From contig JAUIMM010000115.1 of assembly GCA_031769625.1 (NCBI GenBank), forward strand, positions 20,352,501 to 20,416,500: DNA of 64,000 nucleotides. The letters are read 5' to 3'. The translations under genes were made by a program, and so were the position numbers. This document shows, one piece after another, positions 1-11,270 of the stretch (its first letter is position 1; each line of letters starts with the position of its first letter). A model generated the notes under the pieces. That model had not been told where the DNA came from. It saw nothing but the letters and a program-made list of their open reading frames with translations, and searched no databases. This DNA is from Taudactylus pleione (taxonomy: Eukaryota; Chordata; Amphibia; Anura; Myobatrachidae).

Positions 1-56
1 AACACAATTATTGTCTGGACAGCGATTATTTCTCTCTAGCGATTTTAAGGTCTTCA
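1..56 (+). repeat. 3' end of the 5' LTR (U5 remnant)
   Basis: The bases before the primer site end in GGTCTTCA, the same style of U5 end seen in gammaretroviruses just ahead of the primer site. The rest of the LTR is outside the window. No second copy of this stretch was found near 8.5-9.3 kb, so the LTR pair cannot be used to date the insertion. Confidence 0.6.
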
Positions 57-60
57 TAGA

Positions 61-78
61 TGGGAACTCATCCGGGAT
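61..78 (+). other. Primer binding site, tRNA-Pro type (degenerate)
   Basis: TGGGAACTCATCCGGGAT matches the proline-tRNA primer site common in class I retroviruses except for three G-to-A differences. Its place, a few bases after the presumed LTR end, is as expected. In a live element the tRNA 3' end would anneal here to start minus-strand DNA synthesis. Confidence 0.75.
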
Positions 79-959
79 ATCACACCACCCTGATTCGCAT
101 GATAGCAAACGTACCTCGATTCCGCAACGAAAGGGTGGAAGGCGCTGATTAGGAATCTGGGGACAAGAGAGAAAGGATTGTCTGTCCGTGTTTTGTGTGT
201 TAGTCACATTATTGTGTATGCGACTAGCAAAATAGCGTAATTTTTATTTCTGCGCTCTTGTGCATCAGTCGCATTATTGTGTATGCGACTAGGCGCATGA
301 TAGCGTATACGTGTTTCCGGTATTGCTGCCATGTGTTCAAACAAATTGTTTAAGATTGCATTGTTGTATTGATAGCATGATTACATTGTTTAAGTCTCTT
401 AATTATACTGCCATATCTGAGAAAAAGTTAAAATTCTTTTCTGCACAGAAAAGGTGCATGATAGACATATATGTATGGTGAGAATAGGGGTACTGTGTGT
501 CCCTATTTACTGGGGGTACTGTGTATTCCTTGGACCAAGGAGTACAGTGTGTTTCCTGGGGTACAGAAAAGCAGGTGTATTACATATAAAGGAGTACTGT
601 GTGTTTCCTACTGATAGGGGTACTTTGTGTTCCCTAGAGGTGAATCGGCTCTTAGTGTGATCACAGAATTCATTGATCAGTTAGGTTCTTTGGGCATTGT
701 GATTGAACCACACGGTCAGGGCAGATCATGAATGTGAACTGAGTTGTAGTGGAGGAAATCACTGCCAAGCAGTGGAAAGTACTCAAAGAAGGATTTTCTT
801 TTTCTACGGGGTACTGTGTGTTCCCGCGGGGTAGGAGGTACTTTGTGTTCCCTATCCTGAAGTCAGGATATTGTATAGGTGGCATTCTGTTGCTTGTTGT
901 GTAGGTTAACTGTGACGATTAGTTAGTTGGTTGTACACAGCAGGTGAAGTTGAGCAGAC
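79..959 (+). repeat. Retroviral leader with two families of short repeats
   Basis: This 880-bp untranslated leader holds two repeat families. A 26-bp unit ending in TTGTGTATGCGACTAG occurs twice, near 202-229 and 265-292. An 18-bp motif of the form GGGGTACTGTGTGTTCCC occurs about seven times, near 487, 512, 538, 594, 617, 808 and 836, with few changes. The packaging signal should lie in such a leader, but no function can be assigned from sequence alone. Small ORFs here look like chance products of the repeats. Confidence 0.7.
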
Positions 960-2873
960 GTGGCTTATGAAATTTCATCCGCCGGTCCACATACTAGCGA
1001 AAAGTGCTTAGCGTTTTCTCAGATGGGTGCCAGGCTGTCGCTGGGTAGGGTGGACGATGCACTGCTTGTGGAAGAGCTGACAGGTTCAGCACGGCATATA
1101 ATGCATACTAAGTACGGAGCGTATGCAACTGCGCACTGTAACGTATGGATTAAGATGACGAGAAAGTGTGTAAAACCTTTTCCGAAGATTGGCAGTTTTG
1201 ATGAGGAAATATTGAACAATGTTAGAGATAGCATCTGTGTGGTGAAATCTCTGAAGAAAAGAGTAGAATATAACAATTGTTTGAAACTGTGGCAGCATGA
1301 GGGAAACATGTGGCATAGCGGTGTGCATGCGGCAAAAAATAGCGTTGTGTGCACAACGCAAGAGAGCGCGCATGCAACGCACAATAGCGTTGTGTGCGCA
1401 CCACAAAGGAATGCGTATGCAAGGCATGGTAGCATTGCCGAAAGTAGCGCACGTGCACCTCCGCCGCCCTATGAGGTGGGATGTGGAGATACAGCCCATA
1501 CCAAAAATGATAAAAATGTAACAAGTAGCTTGTACCCGATCCTGAGTAATTATAAGGAAAATGTTCATGAAGCAGATGATGAACCTGTTGTAATGTCAGC
1601 CATATCTCATGCAGTGCAAATGTTAAATGTTCCTTCATAGTAGGTAAAGGAAGTGCCCTCACCAATGGTAGTAGCAGAAGAGCTACCACATGCAGAAACA
1701 GTAGTGGAAACTGGTGTATTTAATATCATACACTTTAGTAATAGACTGAACCCCCCAAGTACCAAGGCCAAAGGTAATGGTGTGGTAGGCATGCATCCAG
1801 TCCGGACAATAACAGTTCCCAATGGGAATCAGGACGAACGTGGTGTAGTGCTTACAAGGGAGGTAGCAATGCATTGTCCTTGGACGAGAGCGGAGCTACA
1901 TTCCATAATGACAGATTTCCCTGACCATAGAAAAGAGTTAGCAAAGTGCCAGAGATTTATAAAAGATTTTGGTAATGCTCATGAGCCAACCAACAAAGAT
2001 TAGCGAGTGGTATTACGGGCATGTCTTTCACACAATACCAACGTGAAAAAGTTTGTGACGGCTTGTGTATTGGATGGAGATAGTCCCTTAACTGATGAAA
2101 GTAATCAGGATAACATAACCCACATAATCACCCAATTGGCCGTATATTTTCCAGTGGTAGTTAACTGGAGTAAAATTTTTACAATTAAACAGAAGGAGAG
2201 TGAGTCTATTACCCAGTACACTGGAATAGAGAACATAAAAGGTAGCACACACTACAGGAAAATGGTCATCACGGTACTTACTTTACTTTAGACAATCTAA
2301 AGACCAGGGTTCAGACCTCACATCCTGGGTGGAGGGAATTATGGTAGACACCCTCAGGAAGCTGCTATTGAACATGACAAAAACATCCTCAAGAAGCGTG
2401 AAACACAGAGTGAGAAGCTAATGGCTGTTAGCATTCAAGCTCTTGAAACAATGCATTTACAGCCACCAGACACCTACTCACCTGCGCAGCTACAAGTTCT
2501 CAATACATATCATCCTGCGTAGTCACAAATTACACAGCCATACCACACATATTGCACTCAGCAACAAAACACATATCAACATACCTTGCCTCAGAACACG
2601 TTCCACACACAGCCACAACCTCCATATCCACATCCCCAGCCATTATCTTTCCACACTCCACAATCCACACAACAACCTTTCAAACCATACTCACCACGAA
2701 AGTGTTATAACTGCAACCAGAGGGGACACTTAATCAAGGACTGTAAAGCAAGGAAGCAGGGACCACTTAACCAGGGAACTCCAAACCATCCCCAGAATGC
2801 AGGAAATTTTCAGCAATCACCTGCTCACATAGTGGCAGTAAATGCTTTATTGGAGCAGGACAGTCTGCTCTAG
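960..2873 (+). pseudogene. gag pseudogene (retroviral)
   Basis: Gag would form the virion core. The region reads as consecutive open blocks in shifting frames: 960-1640 (stop TAG), 1653-2003, 2007-2291, then about 2443-2873. The last block contains a CCHC zinc knuckle at 2703-2744 of the form C-x2-C-x4-H-x4-C followed by basic residues, which identifies nucleocapsid. Before it lies a proline/histidine/glutamine-rich stretch. At 1338-1427 two 45-bp tandem units encode 15-residue repeats beginning NSVVC. The first block has no upstream in-frame ATG (960 is GTG), so the true start is unclear. At least three frame breaks make this a pseudogene. Confidence 0.8.
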
Positions 2874-2939
2874 GGGTCAGGTCACACCTGTAGTCTACAG
2901 CCAGTCAGGTTAACTGGGAGTACTAGGGAAGAACCTGTA

Positions 2940-3506
2940 ATGACGGTTGATGTAGCTGGTACTAAACATACTTTTCTTGTAGACACAGGGGCGACCAGAT
3001 CAGCGTTAAAATCTCCATCCAATTTACAGGTGACCGGCAAGACAGTACCACCAATGGGTGTAACGGGTAAAGTGCAACATTATCCTTTAATCAAATCTGC
3101 AGAGGTTACTATCAGGCCATTGCATACCAGGCATTCCTTTCTCCTGGCAGCGGCGGCTCCTACTAATCTTCTGGGAAGGGATTTGTTGTGTAAAATGGGA
3201 TGTGTCATATATTGTACCCCTGATGGTATATTTTTAGATATCCAAGAGAAAGTTGTGCACGAGGTAAGGGATATATTGGACACTCCACAAAGGTTAATGC
3301 TTCACTCTACCATTCTAGAGCAAAGTCCATCACAGGTAAAGGAGATGTTATCTCAAATACCGGGCTCCCTTTGGACCAAAGATGGACAGGACACTGGTTT
3401 AATGGCAAATGTAGCTCCTGTAATGATCAACTTAAAGACAGGCTCCAAAAATCTCTCAGTACCCTTTAAAACCAGAGGTGGAGTTAGGGGTGTATCCCAT
3501 AACTGA
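2940..3506 (+). pseudogene. Retroviral aspartic protease (pro) region
   Basis: The frame begins just after a stop that ends gag. The protease active-site triplet reads LVDTGATRS, with DTG at 2982-2990, and the conserved helix motif near the protease C-terminus reads LLGRDLL about 60 residues on. These are the hallmarks of a retropepsin, which matures the Gag and Gag-Pol polyproteins as a dimer. The frame runs about 188 codons and ends at a stop soon after crossing into the RT region, so the pro-pol junction is frameshifted. The protease core itself looks uninterrupted. Confidence 0.85.
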
Positions 3507-4408
3507 GAGATTACTCCAGCAGGGGATTTTAGTCCGTACAGCTAGTGTAGCCAACAGTCCCATCTTCCCTGTGAAAAAGAATGGTGGGAGGGGTTATAGG
3601 CTAGTACAGGACCTTAGAGGGGTTAATAAGGTAGTTGAGAGCCAATTCCCTGTAGTACCGAATCCAGCTGTAATTCTCATGCAGATTCCACCAAATGCAA
3701 ACCATTTTACTGTCATTGACCTCTGTTCTGCCTTCTTCTCTGTCCCTCTTCATCCTGACTGTGAGTATTTATTTGCTTTCACATACAAGGGAGTACAATA
3801 CACATGGACACGGTATCTTCTCCCAGGCCTTACACGACTGTTTACAATCTTTTCAACCTGCCAATGGATCTGTTCTAATCCAATATGAAGATGATTTATT
3901 GTTGTGTTCTGATTCGTTTATGTCATGTTTACATTATACTAAACTACTTTTGCTTCATCTCTCACAGACAGGACACAAGGTTGCTAAGGACAAATTACAG
4001 CCATGCCAGACCAGGGTTAAATACTTGGTTTACTGCCTAACCCAGGGATTACAACATCTGACTACTGACAGAATACAGGCCATACAGACCATGACACTGC
4101 CGCAGAACCAACAGCAAATCTGTACCTTCTTTGGCATGTGTGGAAACTGCAGATCATGGATCCCAGGTTTTTCTATTTTGGCTTTACCATTGCAGGACTT
4201 AGTTTCTGCCTCAAAACCCAACCGTGTCACACACACTGAGGAAACAGAACAGGCTTTCCTTAACCTTAAGGACAGTCTAACAAGAGCACCTGCATTGGGA
4301 ATACCAGATTATGAAAAACCTTTTGATTTATACTGTACGGAAGCTAATGGTTGGGCAGCAGATGTCCTCACACAAAAACATGGTGATGCCAGTAGACCCG
4401 TAGCATAA
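3478..4408 (+). pseudogene. Retroviral reverse transcriptase with deleted motif B
   Basis: The first block (3478-3888) encodes RT fingers and palm: VQDLRGVNK, then the motif A aspartate in VIDLCSAFFSVPLHPD. The second block (3695-4408, another frame) carries YEDDLL at 3884-3895, the motif C metal-binding pair, then thumb and connection sequence. Between them, near 3810-3830, the conserved LPQG segment of motif B is missing and the frame changes, as if a few dozen bases were deleted. RT would copy viral RNA into DNA, but this one cannot. Near 4404 a stop separates it from RNase H. Confidence 0.88.
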
Positions 4409-4519
4409 TACAGTGCACAATTGGACACTGTGGCAAGATCACTCCCAATGTGTTTAAGAAGTGTAGCAGCGACTGCTCTATTGGTCAGTAAGAGTGAGGA
4501 TTGAGTATTAGGCCATGAT

Positions 4520-5252
4520 ATGATTGTTTATACACCCCATGCTGTATTTGCTTTGCTGAATTCTGCCCAAACCAGACATGTTTCCTCAGCTAGGTTCACG
4601 AAATGGGAACTAGCTCTAATAGCACCTGCAAATATCACCATTAAACGGTGCAGTATGTTAAACCCAGCAACATATTTACCATATGTGCCTCAGGATGCAC
4701 AAAGGGTGGAGAGAGGTGAGTCACTGGTGGAAGGTGAGTTCTGCAGGTATATTGATGCACATGATTGTATGGAATATTTGAATCAGACCTTTACTGCAAG
4801 AGATGATATAGGTGATACACCTTTAGAAAATGTAGATGTGACATTTTACACAGATGGGAGTTGTCGTAGACAAACTGACACTGGAGAGTTATGTACAGGT
4901 TATGCTGTTGCAAATGACAAGGATGTTATAGAAGCTGAACCCCTTGGTCCACCACACTCAGCCCAAGTGGCTGAACTGGTGGCATCTACACTGACTCCAG
5001 GACAGGTATGCCTTCGGGGTAGTGCATGATTTTGGAGCTCTTTGGCATCTGAGAAATTTTATGACAGCAGCAGGCACACCAGTTGCACACTCACACCACA
5101 TAAAAGGACTCTTGACAGCGATCCAACTACTAAAGGCAGTAGCTGTCATCAAATGTAAAGCCCATACATGTGAAGAAGACCCGGTGTCACTGGGCAATAA
5201 CAGAGCAGACGAAGCTGCCAAATGGGCAGCAGGGTTAAAAGTAAACATGTAA
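4520..5252 (+). pseudogene. Retroviral RNase H domain (broken)
   Basis: FYTDGSC near 4847-4867 carries the first catalytic aspartate of retroviral RNase H. The C-terminal NNRADEAAK motif with the last acidic residue lies in a different frame near 5200-5225. The switch occurs around 5015-5030, where the first frame meets a stop. The domain would remove the RNA strand of the RNA/DNA hybrid. Its position between RT and integrase follows the normal pol order. One frameshift and an upstream stop make it nonfunctional. Confidence 0.8.
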
Positions 5253-5261
5253 ATTGATAAA

Positions 5262-6475
5262 ATGATGGTTTTTCAAATGATTGACACCCAGAAATTAATT
5301 GAGATGCAAAATTTGTGTTCCATACAGGAAAAGGCAGTCTGGAGATCAAAGGAATGTGGTGAAGAGTCCTCTGGACTCTGGAGAGATGGACAAGGTAGGC
5401 CGGTTGCTCCCAAGGCATATTACCCAACTCTGGCTGAGGCAGCGCATGGTTTGACTCACCTAGGAAAAGAAGGTATTTGCAAGTTAGTCAGAGCATACTG
5501 GTGTGCACCTGGATTCTCTTCCCAAGCTGAAAAGAGGGCTATGTCCTGTTTGACTTGCTTGAGGAAGCATATCGGGAAGACAATCCCTACCGAACCATCC
5601 CATATCCCTCTGACAGACGGACCTTTTCAGGTAATACAAATTGATTTCATCCAATTACCACCCTGCAGGAATCTCAAGTATGTGTTAATTTGTACTGATG
5701 TGTTTTCTAATTGGGTAGAGGCATATCCAGCTGCCACTAATACTGCTGTTTTTACTGCTAAAAAGATTGTTCAGGAATTTGTATGCAGATACGGTATCCC
5801 TAGAAACATAGAAAGTGCTAGGGGTACTCATTTCACTTGGAGATGTTTTCCAGAACATGTGTAAGTTAATGGGTATTAATAGTAGACTTCACACCCCCTA
5901 CCAACCACAAGCCAGCGCGAAGGTGGAGAGAGTGAACGGTACTATTAAGAATAAACTGAGTAAGGTCATGGCTGAAACTGGATTAGGATGGCCAGAAGCC
6001 TTAGCGCTAGTCCTCCACAGCATCAGGACCACTCCTAGACCTCCTCTTAATCTGTCCCCCTTTGAGATACTGTTTGGGAGACAACCTAATTTGATTGTAA
6101 GTCCACAGGATGATCTGAAGTGTAATAATGAGGTTACTGTGAAATACCTTATAAAAATTAGTAAACAGTTGAAACAGCAGCAACAGAAATTGAAATTGTT
6201 ATTTCCCTGATATGCCTGAAACAAACTGTCATGATGTTGAACCTGGAGAATATGTTATGATCCAAAATTTCTTACGTTCAGGTTGTTTGACAGATCGGTG
6301 GGAAGGACCATATCAAGTGTTACTGACAAGTATGACATCGTTGAAAGTAGCAGAGAGAGATACCTGGGTCCTTTCCACTCACTGCAGCAAGGTTAATCAC
6401 CCCGAGGAGATACAAGGCAGAGCCGAGACAGATAACGTGGACCTGTCGATTGCGAGCCTGTTCCAGGAGAGTTAG
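5262..6475 (+). pseudogene. Retroviral integrase with a catalytic Asp replaced
   Basis: An HHCC zinc-binding region (HGLTHLG followed by CLTC) occupies about 5445-5570. The catalytic core begins with IDFIQLP, containing the first active-site aspartate. The second active-site aspartate should precede RGTHF, but the sequence near 5812-5830 reads ESARGTHF, with alanine there. After a frameshift near 5850, the glutamate of KVERVNG is present in the next frame (5815-6210). A third block (6212-6475) looks like the C-terminal DNA-binding domain. The enzyme would join viral DNA to host DNA; the lost aspartate and two frame changes rule out activity. Confidence 0.87.
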
Positions 6476-6483
6476 AGATTGCA

Positions 6484-7533
6484 GTGGAACACCTGAGCTA
6501 CGGAAATTTGCAGACCACTATTCCAGCAATGGAGTGGCGGGCTGGGGTTGCGTTTGTGTTTCCTTCCAGGGTTCTCATCATACTAATTTGTTTCAAGATT
6601 TCCTGTTCCTGTGACAGAGGATGGAGAAGGAGGTTGATGGTGATATCAATGGAGTGGGGTCAGGAGAAGCAGCGATAAAACCATCAGGGTGGTATCTGGC
6701 AAAACTCATTACAGTAATTAAGAGATCTGTCATCCTAGAAACTTGGAGTCAGTGTGAAGGTCTATTGTCTGAGGAATACTGTATGTGTGCAAACTGTGGA
6801 TCCCTAATTGATGAAAAGTGCATCCAACAATGCCAGTCCAAGAGTAATCTGTACTTGGGTAAGCATCCTTTAGCGGATTACCATTCCTTAGTGGGTAAGG
6901 CCTTAAACCAGATTGAGTGTTGGGTTTGCACTCATGTGCCTCAGGGACAACATAATGTAGGTTTAGTACCACTCCCGTTAAATGTCTCTGAGGTTCTTGG
7001 ATTACATAAGGGGAAAATGCTGGATGGGAAATTCGTTAAGTCCAAACCTCCAAATTTTAAGCTCCACCCATACCAAGTAGATAGAACTCTCTTATGTTTA
7101 AACTTCACCAATTTCAATAAACCAGGAAGTTTGAGGTGACCGGGAACAATCAGACAATGACCTTCTCACACAGGGCTGATAGTAGACCACTAGATGATAA
7201 ACTTGTACATTACTTACAGTTGGAGATATTTCTGATATAGGTATACTCGCAGTCCCATTTAGGAAATGGTTTTACAGAGTACGAGTAGGGTACTGTGCAG
7301 ATATTATACAACCACAGACGTGTATTAGCCAAATGGGAGAACCTGGGATAGGATCCTTTGTCAGAGAAATGTGTTTAATGGTAATGATGCATTCTACTCC
7401 TTATGTTCTCCCAAATGATGTGTATTTTATATGTGGAAGGAAAGCGTACAAAAGGCTCATTCTGAGTTCTGAAGGTTTATGTTATCTGGGAAGGGTACTC
7501 CCAGAGGTTATGACCCTTACACATGGTGAATAA
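6484..7533 (+). pseudogene. env surface-subunit region (degenerate)
   Basis: Short open blocks (6484-6678, 6621-7139, 7333-7533) follow integrase where env should start. They are rich in cysteine pairs (for example CMCANCGS near 6782-6805) and separated by stops and frame changes. Surface subunits diverge quickly, so the call rests mainly on position between pol and a clear transmembrane subunit. A hydrophobic stretch near 6543-6605 could be the remains of a signal peptide (residues such as VAFVFPSRVLIILICF). Receptor type cannot be inferred. Confidence 0.6.
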
Positions 7534-7635
7534 CTTGGTATTCATAAAAACACACCATCACCATATCTTCACACACAGTATGAACACCATGACAAAAGAA
7601 ACATGATACCTGGCGATGTAAATACAGCCACATAG

Positions 7636-8271
7636 TTGATTAGCAAAACAACTGGCTTCCAAATTTTGGTAGCATTAGATCCCACCAGGATCGCTCGGGG
7701 TACTTTAAATTTTAGATACATCCAAGACCTTGCTAAATTAATAGATAATATCACCGAGATGTATGATGACACATTCAAGTACACTGGTAAGGAGCTACTG
7801 GCCTATAAGAAAGAACTTGTGCAACATAGACTAGTGTTAAATTATTTAACAGCTGTTACTGGTGGATTCTGTGTGACTCTGGCCACCCAAATTGATGTCA
7901 AGTGTTGCACTTACATCACAAACAATACTAGTGATCCCAAAGAGTTGATAGACTGGAAGATGGATGAGATTCTGCAGCTGAAATGGGAATTTCGAAAGAA
8001 CCATAATATCTCATTGACTGAGGTGGAGGAAAAGGTAGGAGAGTGGTTCTCTTGGTTGAACCCTGTAAAATGGTTCTCTAGTCTAGGAGAGTGGGTCCAG
8101 GAAATGGTTGCTAGTGTAGGTAAGCTCCTGATCCTCATATTAGTTGTCATCTTAGTAATTGGCTTATGTGTCAGATGTGTTCCTACTGTGTTGAAGTGTA
8201 AAAAATTTAATGCTAAAGTAAACCGGGAGAATGAAATTATGATGGTGGTTAGTAGTAATAGGATGAACTAG
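7636..8271 (+). pseudogene. env transmembrane-subunit region
   Basis: This open block of 211 codons has the layout of a class I retroviral fusion subunit: a helical segment, LNYLTAVTGGFC, then CC about ten residues later followed by TYITNN, a second helical region, a tryptophan-rich membrane-proximal stretch (WFSWLNPVKWFSSLGEW) and a hydrophobic anchor of about 20 residues before a short cytoplasmic tail. The C-x10-CC spacing is wider than the usual C-x6-CC. This block is open to the stop at 8269-8271, the best-preserved part of env, but it lacks an intact surface subunit upstream. Confidence 0.8.
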
Positions 8272-8537
8272 AATGTACCATCAGATAATGTATAGATTTA
8301 GCCATGCATGAAATGTATTTTTAAATGTTATTTTAAACATCTTAAATAATGAAGTCCCTATCCCCTTCAAGACTTTCTTCCTGTGCGTATAAGGGTAGTT
8401 TTATGTCCCTCCCAGGGGAGCATTATTGATGGTTTAATTACCAAATTGTGCCATCCCATAATATAAAATTTAATAATATTTTATAGTGTATGACTGACTA
8501 GATTAAGCCTAGAGTGTGATAGCGCTTTGGTTGCTAT

Positions 8538-9265
8538 CAAAGGGTGGACTGTCAAAGCCGGATGATTGGCTGAGACCAAATCTTTAAATTAATATCTGGC
8601 TACGCCAGTTTGTGTCACCTCTAACGATGCTATTTTGCATCCTCAGTATGATACCATTGTGTACGATGCTATATTTGATTATTAGCGTCGTGCGTCTGTT
8701 TTGCTACTGCATATTGTTGAGAGTCCAATCAAAACCTTTACGCACATTAGATAATACATACAAGGTGCACAACACATAGTTGCGCTGTGCATCAAAGCAG
8801 AGAAGCACAAAACACATAGACGCACAACGCATACTAGTGAATTTACACAATATTCTCACACTCACACATGCAATCCTTTATAACAAGGTTCCCAAGCATT
8901 AATGTTAATATTAGAGGTTTAATTAGCAAATACTTATGTTGTGAAATGTAATGTATATGATATTTAAGGTACATAAGCTAGTAGACATGTCATGTTTGGT
9001 ACCATTCTAAATCACTGTTTATTTGCAGATCTCCGGTTCTGTCGGCAAGGAGATCGCATCATGCTTCTGCAAGTTATGCATTATAGGAAATTAGTGTTTA
9101 GAATGTGTATCTGTATGTAGTGTCTTTTACTAGTTTAAACCAGTTCTTCAGCGGGAAAACCACACAAAGCAACGTCTAAGGAACTGGGACATACCCCCAG
9201 TGATGCTGTATGAACTGACCTGCATCGTACCAGAATGTCCAGGAGCACGACCAAATGGAAATCTG
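8538..9265 (+). repeat. Polypurine tract and partial 3' LTR of the retrovirus
   Basis: A purine run AAAGGG at 8539-8544 is followed by TGG, a plausible LTR start. The following 700 bp are noncoding, include a cluster of short repeats built on GCACAACGCATA near 8765-8835, and run up to the PLE-associated sequence at 9266. The right LTR boundary was not found, and the U5 end seen at 1-56 has no clear match here, so the 3' LTR may be truncated or diverged. Confidence 0.45.
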
Positions 9266-9382
9266 TCAACTAGTTTCTTTGTTCTGTAAGGTATATAGCC
9301 TGGGTGCTGGTTATAGTATACAGCCATTCTTCTTGGATGACCACAGGCTTCTCGATAGATGACCGTATACTGGGACCAGTGC

Positions 9383-9484
9383 GCACGCGTATGTAGCGGC
9401 TTGTACCTTTGTATTTACTTGCTTTTTGTGCTAATTGTATAGATCACAGCGTGTTATACTTTTCATTGAATAATATAACTTTTT
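9383..9484 (+). repeat. 5' direct repeat (pLTR part) of the PLE
   Basis: From GCACGCGTATGTA to the ATAACTTTTT end this stretch is almost identical to 14509-14610; one clear difference is AGCGG against TCGG-type sequence near its start. It directly precedes the first PLE coding block by about 90 bp. Confidence 0.85.
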
Positions 9485-9570
9485 ACTATTTACAAATGAC
9501 AATTACAAATGATAATAATAACGATATCAAAGAAAGCACAGAAACATCATTCTGTGAACTTTATTAAAAG

Positions 9571-10297
9571 TTGGAAAAACTAATGATAACAGAATTAAAA
9601 CAATGGTGGGAAACAAATACCCTAAAAAAATATATTGAGACAAAAATGGTGCCGAGAGGACTAAGACTCTTTAAGACACCCACTTTCATACCATGTAGGA
9701 AAGACCTATTAACAGAATGGGAACAAACTCTGGATGAATGCTCCATAAAACTCATGGAACTTATTATAAAATTACCGCAGTGATTCTATGTTAAATATCA
9801 ATAAAGAAATCAACATGATCAGAGAAAAATTTAAACCAATTGCAGAGATGGAAGACTTTAAAACACTGGAATCCACAACTAATAACAAATTGACCAATAT
9901 TGAAAATGAAGTAATTAAGATTAAAAGGAACAAACTACAAAGAGATAAACAAGACTACTCAGAAGGAAGGAGATCATGGATCCCACAAAGGCCTAGAAAT
10001 AAAACAGACCATAATCAAATATACCAACGTCACCACAATTGGTACAAAGGGAACAAAGAACATAATTCATATGAATCATCAATAGACTCTAGATATCTCA
10101 ATAGGAACAGGAAAAGATACAAACAAAAACCATCAGATATGTGTACTGAACCATCTATATCACACCAAAGAGGGAACAGACCCTGGAACTATAAGAAACC
10201 CCTAATTGAAACATTACCTGCAGGATTGGGGACAAATAGAATATATCAACCATATACAGAGAGAGTAATTTTCAGTACCCTAAAGGGCAAATCATAG
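9571..10297 (+). pseudogene. PLE polyprotein, N-terminal part (broken)
   Basis: Two blocks in different frames (9571-9783 and 9788-10297) encode lysine-rich protein. The first contains VPRGLRLFKTPTF and a spaced W, C and LM pattern typical of the region before the PLE reverse transcriptase. The second is basic and low in complexity. No enzyme motif lies here. A stop and frame change at 9781-9788 separate them, and another stop at 10295 breaks the link to the next block. Confidence 0.7.
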
Positions 10298-10377
10298 GTG
10301 CCATAGACACCAGTCAAGTAAAAGAAAGCTTCAGGAGGGGCATGACAGAAGCCATCCACTAGGAACAAATAAATACT

Positions 10378-11196
10378 TTGAAGATCCTCAAAAATCTGGA
10401 ACACAATGTAATATCAGAGACTCCAGACCCCAATCCTGAGACAGATGAGGCAGAACAAAATCTAAGCCTTTTTTTAGAGATACTAGGGGAAGACACCCCA
10501 CCAGACCTGGAAATGGAAACCACACAAAAAAGAAAACAACATATCAGAGCTGGAAAGTACAGAAGAGGAAAACGAGGAGGACGGAAACAAAACACACAAA
10601 AAGAAAGAGAAGAACATAACATTGAAGATAAAGAAAAAGAAAACCAACAACTAGGTATCCATAATCTGAGTAAGCACATACTTAATAAGGAAGAGTCAAG
10701 AGTACTAGCCAAAGGCCTAAAATTCGCCCCCAATAATGATTTTGACCAATTCCAAACATTTATAGATCTACATAAATTCACTCGTAAAATAACCCTAAAA
10801 AAATTCTTTCTTAAACAACAAACAACACGACAAGAAGTTGAGAATACGGAAAATAGACATACAAATCTAAAAGTGAAATCCACATTTTATCCCAAATACA
10901 TCAAAGGAGCATGTATCGAAGCTTTTGAAAAAGCAGTTGAAGGTGATATAGAAATATTAGGAAGAAAAATGAAAAATACTACTTGGGAGAAAAAGATTAA
11001 TGGAGATGGACAAAGCATCATAAACCAAAATAAAAATAAAAAGAAATTCAAATCCAATTTCACCAGAAAAGAACATCTGGCTCTAAAGAACCTGAAGGAA
11101 AACAAGGAAATTGTAATTAAACCGGCAGACAAGGGGGGAGGAGTAGTAATTATGGATAGAGATTACTATAATGAAGAAGCATCAAGCATCAACTAG
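10378..11196 (+). pseudogene. PLE polyprotein, pre-RT and RT start (interrupted)
   Basis: This block holds VLAKGLKFAPN, a signature just upstream of PLE RT domains, then FYPKYIKGA and, near its end, IVIKPADKGGGVVIM, the first conserved RT segment. The middle is acidic and basic repeats typical of PLE linkers. It is cut at 11187 by the 82-bp insertion, which brings an in-frame stop at 11194-11196. Part of the GGGVVIM segment is duplicated downstream of the insertion. Confidence 0.85.
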
Positions 11197-11270
11197 TTTC
11201 TTTGTTCTGTAAGGTATATAGCCTGGGTGCTGGTTATAGTATACAGCCATTCTTCTTGGATGACCACAGG
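11187..11270 (+). other. 82-bp templated insertion inside the PLE coding region
   Basis: 11189-11270 is identical base for base to 9266-9347 about 1.9 kb upstream. It is flanked by a 52-bp duplication of PLE sequence (11135-11186 and 11269-11320). The insertion plus duplication shifts the frame and ends the upstream reading block. Confidence 0.9.

Larger units (their letters stand above)
1..9265 (+). mobile_element. Decayed class I endogenous retrovirus (gamma/epsilon-like)
   Basis: The order is LTR end, tRNA-Pro-like primer site, leader, gag with one zinc knuckle, protease, RT, RNase H, integrase, env with a transmembrane subunit, and a partial 3' LTR, all on the plus strand. The tRNA-Pro-like primer site, single CCHC box and Env layout point to a class I retrovirus near gamma/epsilonretroviruses. 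Every gene is broken by stops, frameshifts or deletions, so the copy looks dead. The 5' LTR lies mostly upstream of the window. The 3' end is uncertain because the next element, a PLE, begins nearby and I could not match the 5' LTR end inside the 3' region. Assignment is from motifs only. Confidence 0.9.

Noticed and set aside
1019..1689. Minus-strand frames of up to 160 codons opposite gag
   Set aside because: They overlap one another and mirror the coding strand; no independent motif.
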